DNA of 64,000 nucleotides from Halobellus sp. LT62 (GCF_037031285.1 NZ_JAYEZO010000001.1:1302001-1366000); one strand, 5' to 3'; shown: positions 43,266-51,773, numbered from the stretch's first letter. Notes: a model not told the origin generated them from the sequence alone. Numbers and translations: made by a program.

Positions 43266-45786
43266 AACCGCCATCCGCGACAGCATCGAACAGGCGAAAC
43301 GCGCGGTCGGACGCACTTGGCCGCTCCACTCGTTCGTGACGGCCAACCCGCTCTCGGGGTTCGAGGACCGACCCTTCCACGAGGCGGTTCGGGAGGGGGA
43401 ACGCCTGTACGGGGGACAGGGCTACCCGAGCGCGTCGGTCTTCCGCCGCGCTTGGGAGCAGGGTCGGATCGACCCCGACAGGCTGCGCGAGGCGCTAGCG
43501 CGGCACGGGTACGGCGATCCCGAGGCCGACGGGTTCGACCCCGAGACGCACCTCGACCGGATGGCGGCCGCGGAGACCGAGGCGGAGGACGCGACTCCAG
43601 ACGTCGACGACCGGGCGACGACGCCGTCCGACCGGGTCGATGCCGTCCTGACGAAGTGGCTGTCGGCGTTCCTTGACGAGGGAGCCGCCGAGTGGCCGAT
43701 GCCGGATCGGTCCCGCGGGTTCTACTGCGCGTTCCGCGCCGCCGCGCAGTACGACCGCGAGATACCCGATCGGTCGTCGATCGCGGCGCTCCCGAACGAT
43801 CCGATCGACGCGCTCGCCGACCGCCTCACGGATCACCCGCGCGACCGTTGGCCGTCGGCGTTCGAGCACCACCTGAGCGCGCTCCCCGGCTGGACCGGGC
43901 TGATCAAACGCCGCGTCGAAGACGGCGACGTCTGGCAGTCGGCCTGTCCGATCACGCTGCCCGGGTACTTGGCCGTCCGGCTGACGCTCGCGGACCGGTT
44001 CGACGCGCCGATCGTCCCCGACGCGGCGACGGCCGGTTCGGGATCGACTCCCGGGAGCGCGGACGGCGCGGACGATGCCCCGCTCGCGGAGGCGTGGCTG
44101 ACCGCGTGGGAGGCGACGTACCGCGAGCGCCTCGTCGACGAAGTCGCCGCGAGGAGCCCTCGCGTCGGCGAGGAGGGCGACGAACCCGGAGACGACGCAC
44201 CGCACGGGGCCGACGATGGAGTGCGCCCGGACGCACAGTTGGTCTTCTGCATCGACACCCGCTCTGAGGTAATCCGCCGGCACGTCGAATCGGCCGGGAA
44301 CTACGAGACGCACGGCTACGCCGGGTTCTTCGGCATCCCGATGCGCTATGAGGGATTCGACTCGGCGGTCGGCACCGACGCGTGTCCGCCGATCGTCGAC
44401 GTCGCCCACCGGATCGAGGACCGGCCGTCGGGAGCCCACCAGCATAGCCACGAGCGCCACGCGCGGTGGACGAACCTGCTGGAGGCCGGCGAGTCCGTCC
44501 TCGAAGGGCTCAAGTCGAACGCCGCGACCGCGTTCAGCTTCGTCGAGACCGCCGGGAGCGGCTACGGGGCCGCGCTCGCGGCGCGGACGCTCCTGCCGGG
44601 GCGCGTCCACGACGCCCTCGACGCGATCGACGAGCGGACCCCCTGTGCACGCGAGTTCTGTCGACCGGCGCTCGATCGCGACGGCTCCGACGATGGGGAG
44701 ATCCCGCGAGGGATGACGTTCGAAGAGCGCGTCGAGTACGCCGCGAACGCCTTCGAGCTGATGGGCTGGGAGGAGTTCGCACGCCTTGTCGTGTTCACGG
44801 GTCACGCCAGCGAGACGGAGAACAACCCCTTCGGGTCGAGCCTAGACTGCGGGGCCTGCGCCGGCAACCCCGGCGGTCCGAACGCCCGCGTTCTCGCGGC
44901 GATTTGCAACGAGGACAGGGTGCAGTCGGCGCTGGCCGAGCGGGGGATCGAGATTCCCGACGACACCGTCTTCGTCGCCGGCGAGCACAACACCACGACC
45001 GACGAGGTAACGCTGTTCGCCGGAGACGTCCCCGAAAGTCACGAGCGCGACGTCGAAGCGCTCCGGGTCGACCTCGCGAGCGCCACCGCGGACGCCACCG
45101 CCGAACGCGCGGCGTCGATGGGGGTCGCTCCCGACGACGCCGGGCGCGAGACGAAGCGCCGCGCTGCCGACTGGGCGGAGACACGCCCCGAGTGGGGCCT
45201 CGCCGGGAACGCGGGGTTCGTCGTCGGACGGCGTGAGCTCACGGCGGATCTGGACCTCGCCGGGCGCTCGTTCCTCCACTCGTACGACTGGCGCACCGAT
45301 TCCGAGGGCGACGCCTTGGAGGCGATCCTGACGGGGCCGATGGTGGTCACCCAGTGGATCAACGCCCAGTACTACTTCGCCACCGTCGACACCGCCGCCT
45401 ACGGCAGCGGATCGAAGGTGACGCAGAACCCGATCGGAAACGTCGGCGTCTACCAAGGCAACGGGGGCGACCTCTTGGCCGGACTGCCGCTGCAGTCGGT
45501 GATGCGCGCCGCCGACGAGCCCTACCACCAGCCGCTTCGCCTCTCGACGGTCGTCCACGCGCCGGTCGACCGCGTCACCGACGTCCTCTCGGGGCACGAC
45601 CACCTCACCGAGCTCTTGGACAACGACTGGCTCTCGCTGACCGTCGTCGACCCCACTCGGGATCACGCGGCCTTCCAGTACGAGGAGGAGCTCGCGTGGA
45701 CCGGCCTCAGCGAGGCGGCGAAGCCGACGGTCGAGGAGGCGCAGAGAGAATCGATCGAAGTGAGCGCCGCCGTCGCCGACGACTGA
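43255..45786 (+). CDS. dabA: DabA, carbonic-anhydrase-like subunit of the DIC transporter (DUF2309/UPF0753)
   Basis: 843 residues. The zinc site of DabA can be assigned by comparison with the studied bacterial protein: Cys332 and Asp334 in LVFCIDTRSE, and His517 and Cys532 in VFTGHASETENN and LDCGACAGNPGGPNARV. The His-Cys spacing of 15 is as I recall for the characterised enzyme. Other family landmarks: PLHSFVTANPLSGFEDRPF at the start, YGSGSKVTQNPIGNVGVYQGNGGDLLAGLPLQSVM near the end. DabA is thought to convert CO2 to bicarbonate vectorially, coupled to DabB. A low-complexity insert at ~residues 258-325 breaks the core. Confidence 0.93.
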   Translation: MSTETAIRDSIEQAKRAVGRTWPLHSFVTANPLSGFEDRPFHEAVREGERLYGGQGYPSASVFRRAWEQGRIDPDRLREALARHGYGDPEADGFDPETHLDRMAAAETEAEDATPDVDDRATTPSDRVDAVLTKWLSAFLDEGAAEWPMPDRSRGFYCAFRAAAQYDREIPDRSSIAALPNDPIDALADRLTDHPRDRWPSAFEHHLSALPGWTGLIKRRVEDGDVWQSACPITLPGYLAVRLTLADRFDAPIVPDAATAGSGSTPGSADGADDAPLAEAWLTAWEATYRERLVDEVAARSPRVGEEGDEPGDDAPHGADDGVRPDAQLVFCIDTRSEVIRRHVESAGNYETHGYAGFFGIPMRYEGFDSAVGTDACPPIVDVAHRIEDRPSGAHQHSHERHARWTNLLEAGESVLEGLKSNAATAFSFVETAGSGYGAALAARTLLPGRVHDALDAIDERTPCAREFCRPALDRDGSDDGEIPRGMTFEERVEYAANAFELMGWEEFARLVVFTGHASETENNPFGSSLDCGACAGNPGGPNARVLAAICNEDRVQSALAERGIEIPDDTVFVAGEHNTTTDEVTLFAGDVPESHERDVEALRVDLASATADATAERAASMGVAPDDAGRETKRRAADWAETRPEWGLAGNAGFVVGRRELTADLDLAGRSFLHSYDWRTDSEGDALEAILTGPMVVTQWINAQYYFATVDTAAYGSGSKVTQNPIGNVGVYQGNGGDLLAGLPLQSVMRAADEPYHQPLRLSTVVHAPVDRVTDVLSGHDHLTELLDNDWLSLTVVDPTRDHAAFQYEEELAWTGLSEAAKPTVEEAQRESIEVSAAVADD

Positions 45787-45840
45787 GGATCGGATGAGAC
45801 TCGATTCCCGGTCTGGTCCCGATCCGCGGTCGCGTCCCGG

Positions 45841-47436
45841 TTACGTCTCTTCTCCGCGCCGTTCCCAGTCGCCCGTCGAGTCGTCGGCCTCGTCGCCATC
45901 GCTCGCTCCCGGCTCGTCCTCGGAGCCGATTCCGGCGCGACCGGCGCGGTAGGCGTCGACGGCGTCTTCGAGCCGCGTTTCGAGCCCCTCGCGCAACTCG
46001 TCGGCCCGGGCGCCCGACACGTCCACTGCGGCCGCGTCTTGCCCCCCGAGCGAGAGCGACCCCGCGGTGTCGATGGTAACGGTCGCGAGGCCCAGCCGGC
46101 GTTGGAAGACGTTGCGGGAATCGATGACCGTCTGGATCCGGTAGTAGGGGACGATCTTCGTCTCGCGTCTGAGCACGCCGTTTCGGGTGACGACGTGGTG
46201 CTCGCCCAGCCAGTGCCCGCGGTTGCGCCACGTCGCGTGCGCGAACAGTACCGCCAGCGGCGCGAGCAGCAGGGGAAGCCACGGCGGGAACGGGAGCGGA
46301 AACAGCGTCTCCGCACCGTAGGTGATCCCGGTGAGCACGCCGACCACGAGTAGATAGCGGACTAGGTACCGCCGCCGAGCCAATCGCGGGGGCCGCTCGA
46401 AATCGACCTCGCCGACCGGTTCGAGTTCCTCGACGAGTTCGAGCACGTGATCTCGCTTTGCCAGCGGGATCGCCGCCTCAGAGCCGCGGGACCCGCCCGA
46501 ACTGCCGGGCGCGTAGCCCGCCGTCTCGATGTACAGCGTCGCGTAGCCGAAGTGCCGCTTCAGCGGGTTGTCCGCGATCGTCAGCGTCTGGATCTTGTCG
46601 AAGGGGATCGAGCCGTCGTAGCGCTGGAGCAGGCCGCGTTCGTACTGTAGCTCGTCGCCCGAGCGAACCAGCCGGAAGTCGTAGTACTCGATGATCGCCG
46701 CGGCGGCCCCGACGAGCCACGAGACGAGCGCGACGACGACGACGAGCACGCCCGCGGCGAGCGCGAGCGCGACGCCGGGGACCGCTTCGAGGTACGTGGA
46801 GATGACCGTAGAACCGATCGTCGAGACGAGGAGAAAGAGGATCCCCGGAACGCGCAGATCGACCGACAGCGCGCCGAGGATCGCGAGTTCGCTCCGATCG
46901 AGCGCGAACAGCTCAGTCGATTCGGGCTCTGCGGTGACCGCCCGCGTCTCCTCCTCGCCGTCGGCCGTCGCTTCCTCGGCGGCGGCTTCCCGCTTCAACC
47001 GCGCGAGTTCGCGCTGGAGCCGCTTGGCTTCCTCGAAGGTGACGAATTTGAGTTGCGCCTCGGTCTCGCCGCCGCCGGCGGTCTCGAAGGAGACGAGCGC
47101 GATACCGAGCAGGCGCTGGACGACGTTCCGAGAGATGTCGACGTTCTGGATCCGCCGGAGCGGGATCTCGCGGTTCCGACGCGAGAGCACCCCCGAATCG
47201 ATGTCGAGCGTTTCCGTCGCGAGTTCGTAGCTGAACCGCCTGACGTACGCGATCTCGTAGCCGACGAGTGCCGCCACGGCGAGCAGGCCGATACCGAGGA
47301 CGATCAGCGGGCCCGCGGGACCGACGCCCGGGATCGTGACGCCGCCGCTGAGCACGAACGCGAGGAAGACGGCGATGCCGCCGCCGCGCTGGAACGCGCG
47401 GTACGGAATCGACAGCGGCGAGAGGCTTCGGGGCAT
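45841..47436 (-). CDS. PH-domain membrane protein (YdbT-like, bacterial PH domain)
   Basis: 531 residues with repeated units: each has membrane spans followed by a bPH_2 domain. The first unit contains SYELATETLDIDSGVLSRRNREIPLRRIQNVDISRNVVQRLLGIALVSFETAGGG. The second and third show LVRSGDELQYERGLLQRYDGSIPFDKIQTLTI and NRGHWLGEHHVVTRNGVLRRETKIVPYYRIQTVIDSRNVFQRRLGLATV. YdbT pairs with YdbS, as here. The role is unknown, perhaps membrane stress or lipid homeostasis. One base separates it from the upstream YdbS-like gene. Confidence 0.88.
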   Translation of the reverse strand: MPRSLSPLSIPYRAFQRGGGIAVFLAFVLSGGVTIPGVGPAGPLIVLGIGLLAVAALVGYEIAYVRRFSYELATETLDIDSGVLSRRNREIPLRRIQNVDISRNVVQRLLGIALVSFETAGGGETEAQLKFVTFEEAKRLQRELARLKREAAAEEATADGEEETRAVTAEPESTELFALDRSELAILGALSVDLRVPGILFLLVSTIGSTVISTYLEAVPGVALALAAGVLVVVVALVSWLVGAAAAIIEYYDFRLVRSGDELQYERGLLQRYDGSIPFDKIQTLTIADNPLKRHFGYATLYIETAGYAPGSSGGSRGSEAAIPLAKRDHVLELVEELEPVGEVDFERPPRLARRRYLVRYLLVVGVLTGITYGAETLFPLPFPPWLPLLLAPLAVLFAHATWRNRGHWLGEHHVVTRNGVLRRETKIVPYYRIQTVIDSRNVFQRRLGLATVTIDTAGSLSLGGQDAAAVDVSGARADELREGLETRLEDAVDAYRAGRAGIGSEDEPGASDGDEADDSTGDWERRGEET

Positions 47437-47437
47437 C

Positions 47438-47905
47438 TCAGACGGCGTCCTCGCCCTCCGAGCGGATTGCCAGCCGCTTCAGCCGTTCACGCAGGTCGTC
47501 GGCGTCGTCCGGCGTGAGTCCGGGAACCGATACGTCGGCACCGCGCGACCCCGCCGTGTAGACGACGGTGCTCGCGAGACCGACGAACCGCTCGGTCGGC
47601 GAGCGGGACGTGTCGACGTGTTGAATCCGGACGAACGGAACGACCGTCCGGACCCTCGTGAACACGCCGCGTTCGAGATAGAGTGAATCCTCGCGGACCT
47701 CGTAGCGCCACACGCGATAGCGGAGGACGGCGAGCGTCACGCCGAGGCCGCCGAACGCGACGAAAATGACCGCGGGAGCCCACGCGGGGAGCCACGCCGG
47801 ATCGATGACGCGGCCGACGCCGAAGGCGATCCCGGCGAGCACTGCAGCCGTGATCAGAGAGCGGACGATCCACAGCAGCCGGATGCGGGGATTGAGTCGG
47901 TTCAT
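47438..47905 (-). CDS. PH-domain membrane protein (YdbS-like)
   Basis: 155 residues. Two N-terminal spans (LLWIVRSLITAAVLAGIAFGVG; WAPAVIFVAFGGLGVTLAVLRYRVW) precede one bPH_2 domain (EVREDSLYLERGVFTRVRTVVPFVRIQHVDTSRSPTERFVGLASTVVYTAG). It is the usual small partner of the YdbT-like protein encoded immediately downstream, so the two presumably form a complex. Start ATG at 47905, 7 bp after the CopD-like gene. Confidence 0.9.
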   Translation of the reverse strand: MNRLNPRIRLLWIVRSLITAAVLAGIAFGVGRVIDPAWLPAWAPAVIFVAFGGLGVTLAVLRYRVWRYEVREDSLYLERGVFTRVRTVVPFVRIQHVDTSRSPTERFVGLASTVVYTAGSRGADVSVPGLTPDDADDLRERLKRLAIRSEGEDAV

Positions 47906-47912
47906 TTCCGGT

Positions 47913-48371
47913 TCAGTAGAGCGTCAGTCCCGAAGCGAGCAGTCCGGCGTCGACGAGGAGGAGCACGCCGACGACGGCCGCCGCGCGGAAGACGGTCGCC
48001 GACTCCGCGACGGGCGTCCGAACGCGCTTCTCCTGTAAGCCGTCGACGAGTCGACTCCGGCCGATCTCGACGAGCGCGGTGAGCACGAGCCACAGCGCGA
48101 GCATCGCGAGGACGAGGTGGCCACGTCCGGATCCGGTGAGCGTCTCGACGGTGTAGCGCGTCCCGGCGAGGTGGCCGCCGGTGAGGAACATCACGACCGA
48201 CGCGCCGCGGGAGAGGTAAACCAACCTGTCGGTGATTGTCTCCAGCGGGGCCGCATCGAGCGCGCCCTCGGCGGCGGCGGGGAGGATCGCACCGGCGACG
48301 AAGACGACGCTACCGACCCACAGCGCGCCCACGAGGACGTGCAGAGTCACCATCACAGTGTCGAGTACCAT
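47913..48371 (-). CDS. CopD-like four-span membrane protein
   Basis: 152 residues with four hydrophobic spans. The N-terminus TVMVTLHVLVGALWVGSVVFVAGAILP has the H-x5-W-x-G pattern of the CopD/DUF2269-like group, and SVVMFLTGGHLAGTRYT is its second. Such proteins are linked to copper uptake or haem-membrane chemistry, but function is unproven. It is the first gene of a cluster with the YdbS/YdbT pair, spacing 7 bp. Confidence 0.65.
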   Translation of the reverse strand: MVLDTVMVTLHVLVGALWVGSVVFVAGAILPAAAEGALDAAPLETITDRLVYLSRGASVVMFLTGGHLAGTRYTVETLTGSGRGHLVLAMLALWLVLTALVEIGRSRLVDGLQEKRVRTPVAESATVFRAAAVVGVLLLVDAGLLASGLTLY

Positions 48372-48434
48372 AGCCGTCGGCAGGGACCGACGGCGCTTGA
48401 AACCCGGCGGTTTCGAGCGGCCTCTCCGCTCGGT

Positions 48435-48520
48435 GTCGATCGAGAACCCTCACCGCCGGGTCGACCGCGACCGGGGAACCGTCATCGCCACGTCGACGTC
48501 AATCGAGAACCGTCATCGCC
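48435..48520. repeat. Three imperfect copies of a ~31-bp unit overlapping the IMPase 3' end
   Basis: The core GAACCSTCAYCGCC occurs at 48444-48457, 48476-48489 (as part of GGAACCGTCATCGCC) and 48507-48520, periods 32 and 31 bp. The third copy encodes the last residues of the inositol-phosphatase-like protein; the other two are downstream of its stop. Confidence 0.8.
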
Positions 48521-49347
48521 GCCTCGACGAGTCGGTCACACGTCTCGCGGTCCGTCGCCGCCACGTAGAGGCCGTCGATCCCCTTCGCGTCGGTATCGCT
48601 CGTGCGCTCTTCGAGGCCCGTTCCGCCCTCCTCGACGTCGAAGACTCTGTGGACGACGCCGCTCTCCTCGGCGAGCAGCGCGCCCGCGTACTGCTCGTAG
48701 ACGTCGGGTCGGTAGGCGACGAGCCCCTCGATCGATCCGCGCGCGAGCAGCCCCCAGTCGACGCAGGGCGACCACGTGTTGATGACGCGCTTACAGCGAT
48801 CCTCGAGAGCATCTTCTAACCCTTCGGCTTGCTCTCGATACGCCTCGTCGCGGAGCGCCGGGAGGCCGACGACGAACGAGACGGTTCCGTGCGGGAGCGA
48901 TCGGCCGTTCTCGGCGACGAGCGGGTCGCCGTCGATCGTCGCTCCGCCGCCCCGCCGCGCGAGATACAGCGAGTCTGGGAGGGGTTCGTAGACCGCCGAC
49001 ACGAGCGGGTCGCCGTCGTCGAGGACGCACGCCGCCGCCGCGAAAAGCGGGATGTCGGCGGCGAAGTTGTTCGTCCCGTCGAGCGGGTCGACGACCCACT
49101 CGTAGCGATGTTCGCCGTCGCGACCGTATTCCTCGCTGTGAACCGCGTGCTCGGGGAAGGCCTCTCGAATTACCCCCAGCGCGCGCTCCTCGGCGGCTCG
49201 GTCCGCGGCCGTCTTCACGTCATCGATGCCGTACTCCGCCTCGACCGCGTCGCCGCGGAACGCATCCGCGAGGTAGTCGCCGCTGGCCCGGACGGCTCGG
49301 GCGGCCACAGCCTCCAAGAGCGGGCGGTCCACCGATCGATCGCTCAT
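48499..49347 (-). CDS. Inositol monophosphatase-family phosphatase
   Basis: 282 residues. Metal-binding motifs of the Li+-sensitive phosphatase superfamily are visible: HSEEYG (Glu), WVVDPLDGTNNFAADIPLFA (D-P-L-D-G-T), and STWSPCVDWGLLARGSIEGLVAY for the third site region (the usual WD appears as VDWG). Archaeal homologues act as inositol-1-phosphatase and/or fructose-1,6-bisphosphatase; the dual activity cannot be told from sequence. Its last codons belong to a repeat that continues downstream. Confidence 0.9.
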   Translation of the reverse strand: MSDRSVDRPLLEAVAARAVRASGDYLADAFRGDAVEAEYGIDDVKTAADRAAEERALGVIREAFPEHAVHSEEYGRDGEHRYEWVVDPLDGTNNFAADIPLFAAAACVLDDGDPLVSAVYEPLPDSLYLARRGGGATIDGDPLVAENGRSLPHGTVSFVVGLPALRDEAYREQAEGLEDALEDRCKRVINTWSPCVDWGLLARGSIEGLVAYRPDVYEQYAGALLAEESGVVHRVFDVEEGGTGLEERTSDTDAKGIDGLYVAATDRETCDRLVEAAMTVLD

Positions 49348-49462
49348 ACCCGCGAGAGTACCCAGCGCGACAAGAGGAGTTCGGTTCCCGGGGTCGGTCC
49401 ATTCGGCCGACGGCGAGAAAGGACGCCACAGACGTTTTTTCTTCGCGGGTCAGATATCGTGT

Positions 49463-49978
49463 ATGGAGTTTACTGTCGTCCACGGAGACATCGCACGGCA
49501 GTCGGCGGACGCGCTCGTCAACGCCGCCGGGACGAGCCTCCAGATGGGCTCGGGGGTCGCGGGCGCGCTCAGACGAGCGGGCGGCGAGGCGGTGAACCGC
49601 GAGGCCGTCTCGAAGGGTCCGGTCGATCTCGGCGGCGTCGCCGTCACCGACGCCTACGACCTCGACGCCGAGTACGTGATCCACGCCGCGGCGATGCCGC
49701 ATTACGGGGACGGAAAGGCGACCGTCGAGAGCGTCCGCGAGGCCACCCGAAACACGCTGCGACGCGCCGACGAACTCGGCTGTGAGTCGCTCGTAATCCC
49801 GGCGCTCGGCTGCGGTGTCGCGGGGTTCGATCTCGAAGCGGGTGCGCGAATCATTCTGCGCGAGATCGACACCTTCGACCCCGGTTCGCTCGAAGACGTC
49901 CGATTCATCGCGTACGGAGACGGCGAGTACGAAACCGTCTCGCGAGTCGCCGCCGAAATCCGCCAACGAGAGACGTGA
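49463..49978 (+). CDS. Macro-domain protein (ADP-ribose binding)
   Basis: 171 residues, one macro domain from end to end: VVHGDIARQSADALVNAAGTSLQMGSGVAGALRRAGGEAVNREAV has the ADP-ribose-binding Asp and the NAAxxxxxxGxGVA loop, and SLVIPALGCGVAGFDLEAGARIILREI the phosphate loop. Family members bind ADP-ribose, remove mono-ADP-ribose, or hydrolyse ADP-ribose-1''-phosphate. Divergent from the IMPase-like gene. It is the last ordinary gene before the repeat-rich ParA region. Confidence 0.93.
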   Translation: MEFTVVHGDIARQSADALVNAAGTSLQMGSGVAGALRRAGGEAVNREAVSKGPVDLGGVAVTDAYDLDAEYVIHAAAMPHYGDGKATVESVREATRNTLRRADELGCESLVIPALGCGVAGFDLEAGARIILREIDTFDPGSLEDVRFIAYGDGEYETVSRVAAEIRQRET

Positions 49979-50206
49979 GTTCCGTTGTCGCCCGCTATCG
50001 GCGTCTCTGAGACGAATCGAGCGGATTGACAATCGTCGTCTGACTCCCGCCGCCGAGGATGCTGCGAGAACGTCCTCGGCGGGCCCGACGACGGTTTGTA
50101 TAGCGTATAGAAGTATATGGCTACTGAACTATCGTCGTGAACCGTTAGAAGAACCAAACCACCGACGGAACGCGGAGCCACTCTGCCTTTCTGCGATTGA
50201 ATTCCA

Positions 50207-50246
50207 AAAATCAATGACTCAGTGATTCACAGATTCACTGATTGTC
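50207..50246. repeat. 8-bp repeat array A (5 units) at the ParA-partner stop codon
   Basis: Units of period 8 start at 50207, 50215, 50223, 50231 and 50239: TGACTCAG, TGATTCAC, AGATTCAC and relatives. The array runs through the stop codon of the small partner gene (50235-50237). Its left flank (TTGAATTCCAAAAATCA) closely resembles that of array C near 51741. Confidence 0.85.
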
Positions 50247-50672
50247 GTCTTGCATCGCGATTTCGCGAATTTTCGCTTTCGTTTCCTCTCGGTGCTCATC
50301 GAACGCGACCTCGAAAATCGCGCGGTAGAAGTGCTTGTTCTTCTCCAGCGTCACGTTTTCGCGCTTCAACTGCTTTTTCAGGCGCGTGAAAGCGATCTCG
50401 ATGTCTTCGCTCTGTTCGGGCTCGACGTATATCGTCGCCGGATCCCAATCTTCGCGGATGTTCAGCGGTTCGTCCTCCGGCTCTCGGTCCGGATCCGACG
50501 CGTCGCCGTCGGTCGCGGGCGCGTCTTCCGGCCCATTCGATTGCGTAGACGTCTCGCCTGCGTCGGCGTTTTGCTCTTCGGACTCTCGCGCTGTCGTTCG
50601 ATTCGCGGCTGATTCCGCTTCGTCGACTTCATCAGCGGGATCCTCGAACCGCTCGTCCATTCCTCGGGGCAT
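50235..50672 (-). CDS. Small ParA partner, predicted ribbon-helix-helix DNA-binding protein
   Basis: 145 residues. Residues 1-~68 are Asp/Glu/Ser/Thr-rich and probably disordered. The C-terminal part reads as beta strand (ATIYVEPEQ), helix A (SEDIEIAFTRLKKQLKREN), helix B (KNKHFYRAIFEVAFDEHREE). That order and spacing fit a ribbon-helix-helix domain such as omega, ParG or CopG, though no signature motif proves it. It begins one base before the parA stop ends (TGATG), so it is coupled to parA. By position it replaces ParB as centromere-binding protein. An 8-bp repeat array overlaps its stop. Confidence 0.7.
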   Translation of the reverse strand: MPRGMDERFEDPADEVDEAESAANRTTARESEEQNADAGETSTQSNGPEDAPATDGDASDPDREPEDEPLNIREDWDPATIYVEPEQSEDIEIAFTRLKKQLKRENVTLEKNKHFYRAIFEVAFDEHREETKAKIREIAMQDDNQ

Positions 50673-51583
50673 CAGACCTTCGCCTCCGTTCTGCCGAAGG
50701 CGCGTTCCATCGTCGCGGCGATTTCGACGAAGAGGTCGCGCTCTACGTCCTGATCGTTCGCGTCTTCCCACTCGAAGATGTCGCGCCCGTTGTCCCACGC
50801 GCGCTGTATCGCGACCCGCATCGGGAGCTTGAAAATCGGTGCCATCGAGGCGAACGACTCGGTGAACACGGTCTCGAACTTCCGCGATTGGCCGTCGTCG
50901 CGGTACATATTCGCGAGCAGTCCCACGATCGCGATCTCGATTCCTTGGTTCTCCTCTATCGATTCGAGCTGATCCCACAGATCGTCTAACGCGTCTCGCG
51001 ACGTCGCTTGGGTTTGTGCCGCCAAGAACGCGTTCTGCGCCGCGATGAACGCCGCGTCGGTCAGGACCGACAGATCGGGAGGGCAATCGATCAGGACGAA
51101 ATCGTACTCGTAGCCGTCCTCGACCAAGTCTTCGAGCGCGGATTTCAGCGAGAGGCGAGCGTTCGCGTCGTCCATCCAGTCCCGAGCGAGACCCATATCT
51201 TTGTGGCTCGGGACCAGATCGAAGTTCAGGTGCTCGTACTCGTCGGCTTCGACGACGATCTCCGAGAGCCTCGTATCGTGCGTGCGCGGGTTGTCGACGA
51301 GCACATCGAGTAGGTTCGCCTCGTCGGTGACGAGGACGTTCGGCAGCTCGTTTTTCGGATTCGACGAATCGGTGTCGTCGCCCGGTCCCAGTCCGAGCCC
51401 CTTCGTCATATCCGCCTGCGGGTCCATATCGATCGCGAGGACGTCGTGGCCCCGGGTGGCCAAGGCCGCCGCACTGTTGATCGTCCCGGTCGTCTTCCCA
51501 GTCCCCCCCTTCTGGTTGCCGAAAGCGACAGTCGGGATTCCGGTCGACGGCGTGACGCCCCATCCGACAGGTAGTTCCGTCAT
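50672..51583 (-). CDS. parA: ParA-family partition ATPase
   Basis: 303 residues. Deviant Walker A NQKGGTGKTT at residues 23-32 with signature Lys25 and Lys30; Walker A' DMDPQADMTKGLG; Walker B DFVLIDCPPDLSVLTDAAF; later IAIVGLLANMYRDD. There is no long N-terminal HTH domain, so it is a small ParA (type Ib/Soj-like) and cannot self-regulate through its own DNA-binding domain. ParA ATPases move DNA over the nucleoid when stimulated by a centromere-bound partner. The partner gene overlaps it downstream. The TATA-like box about 28 bp before the ATG is covered by an 8-bp repeat array. Confidence 0.95.
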   Translation of the reverse strand: MTELPVGWGVTPSTGIPTVAFGNQKGGTGKTTGTINSAAALATRGHDVLAIDMDPQADMTKGLGLGPGDDTDSSNPKNELPNVLVTDEANLLDVLVDNPRTHDTRLSEIVVEADEYEHLNFDLVPSHKDMGLARDWMDDANARLSLKSALEDLVEDGYEYDFVLIDCPPDLSVLTDAAFIAAQNAFLAAQTQATSRDALDDLWDQLESIEENQGIEIAIVGLLANMYRDDGQSRKFETVFTESFASMAPIFKLPMRVAIQRAWDNGRDIFEWEDANDQDVERDLFVEIAATMERAFGRTEAKV

Positions 51584-51586
51584 CGA

Positions 51587-51618
51587 TCGATCATTGAGTC
51601 AGTGATTCATAAATCCAT
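51587..51618. repeat. 8-bp repeat array B (4 units) over the parA promoter
   Basis: Units start at 51587, 51595, 51603 and 51611 (TCGATCAT, TGAGTCAG, TGATTCAT, AAATCCAT). On the minus strand the last two form ATTTATGAATC, the likely parA TATA region, whose centre is about 28 bp before the ATG at 51583. A protein bound to the repeats would repress parA. Confidence 0.8.
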
Positions 51619-51741
51619 AGTGAACTTTCGGTGAGAGATCCGATCACTAATTCGGTTACTCGTACGTTTTTGGCGCTGTCGGTGGTATATACCGTCAATT
51701 AGCCGTGGTAGATGTCATCGAGTTCCGTCCGATGGTCTCTT

Positions 51742-51773
51742 TGAATCCAAAAATCATTGAATCATTGAAATTC
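51742..51773. repeat. 8-bp repeat array C (4 units)
   Basis: Units at 51742, 51750, 51758 and 51766 (TGAATCCA, AAAATCAT, TGAATCAT, TGAAATTC). Together with its left flank it resembles array A. Confidence 0.75.

Noticed and set aside
45787-45840. Degenerate repeat after dabA
   Set aside because: The TCCCGGT-like elements have no fixed period, unlike the six repeat series reported.
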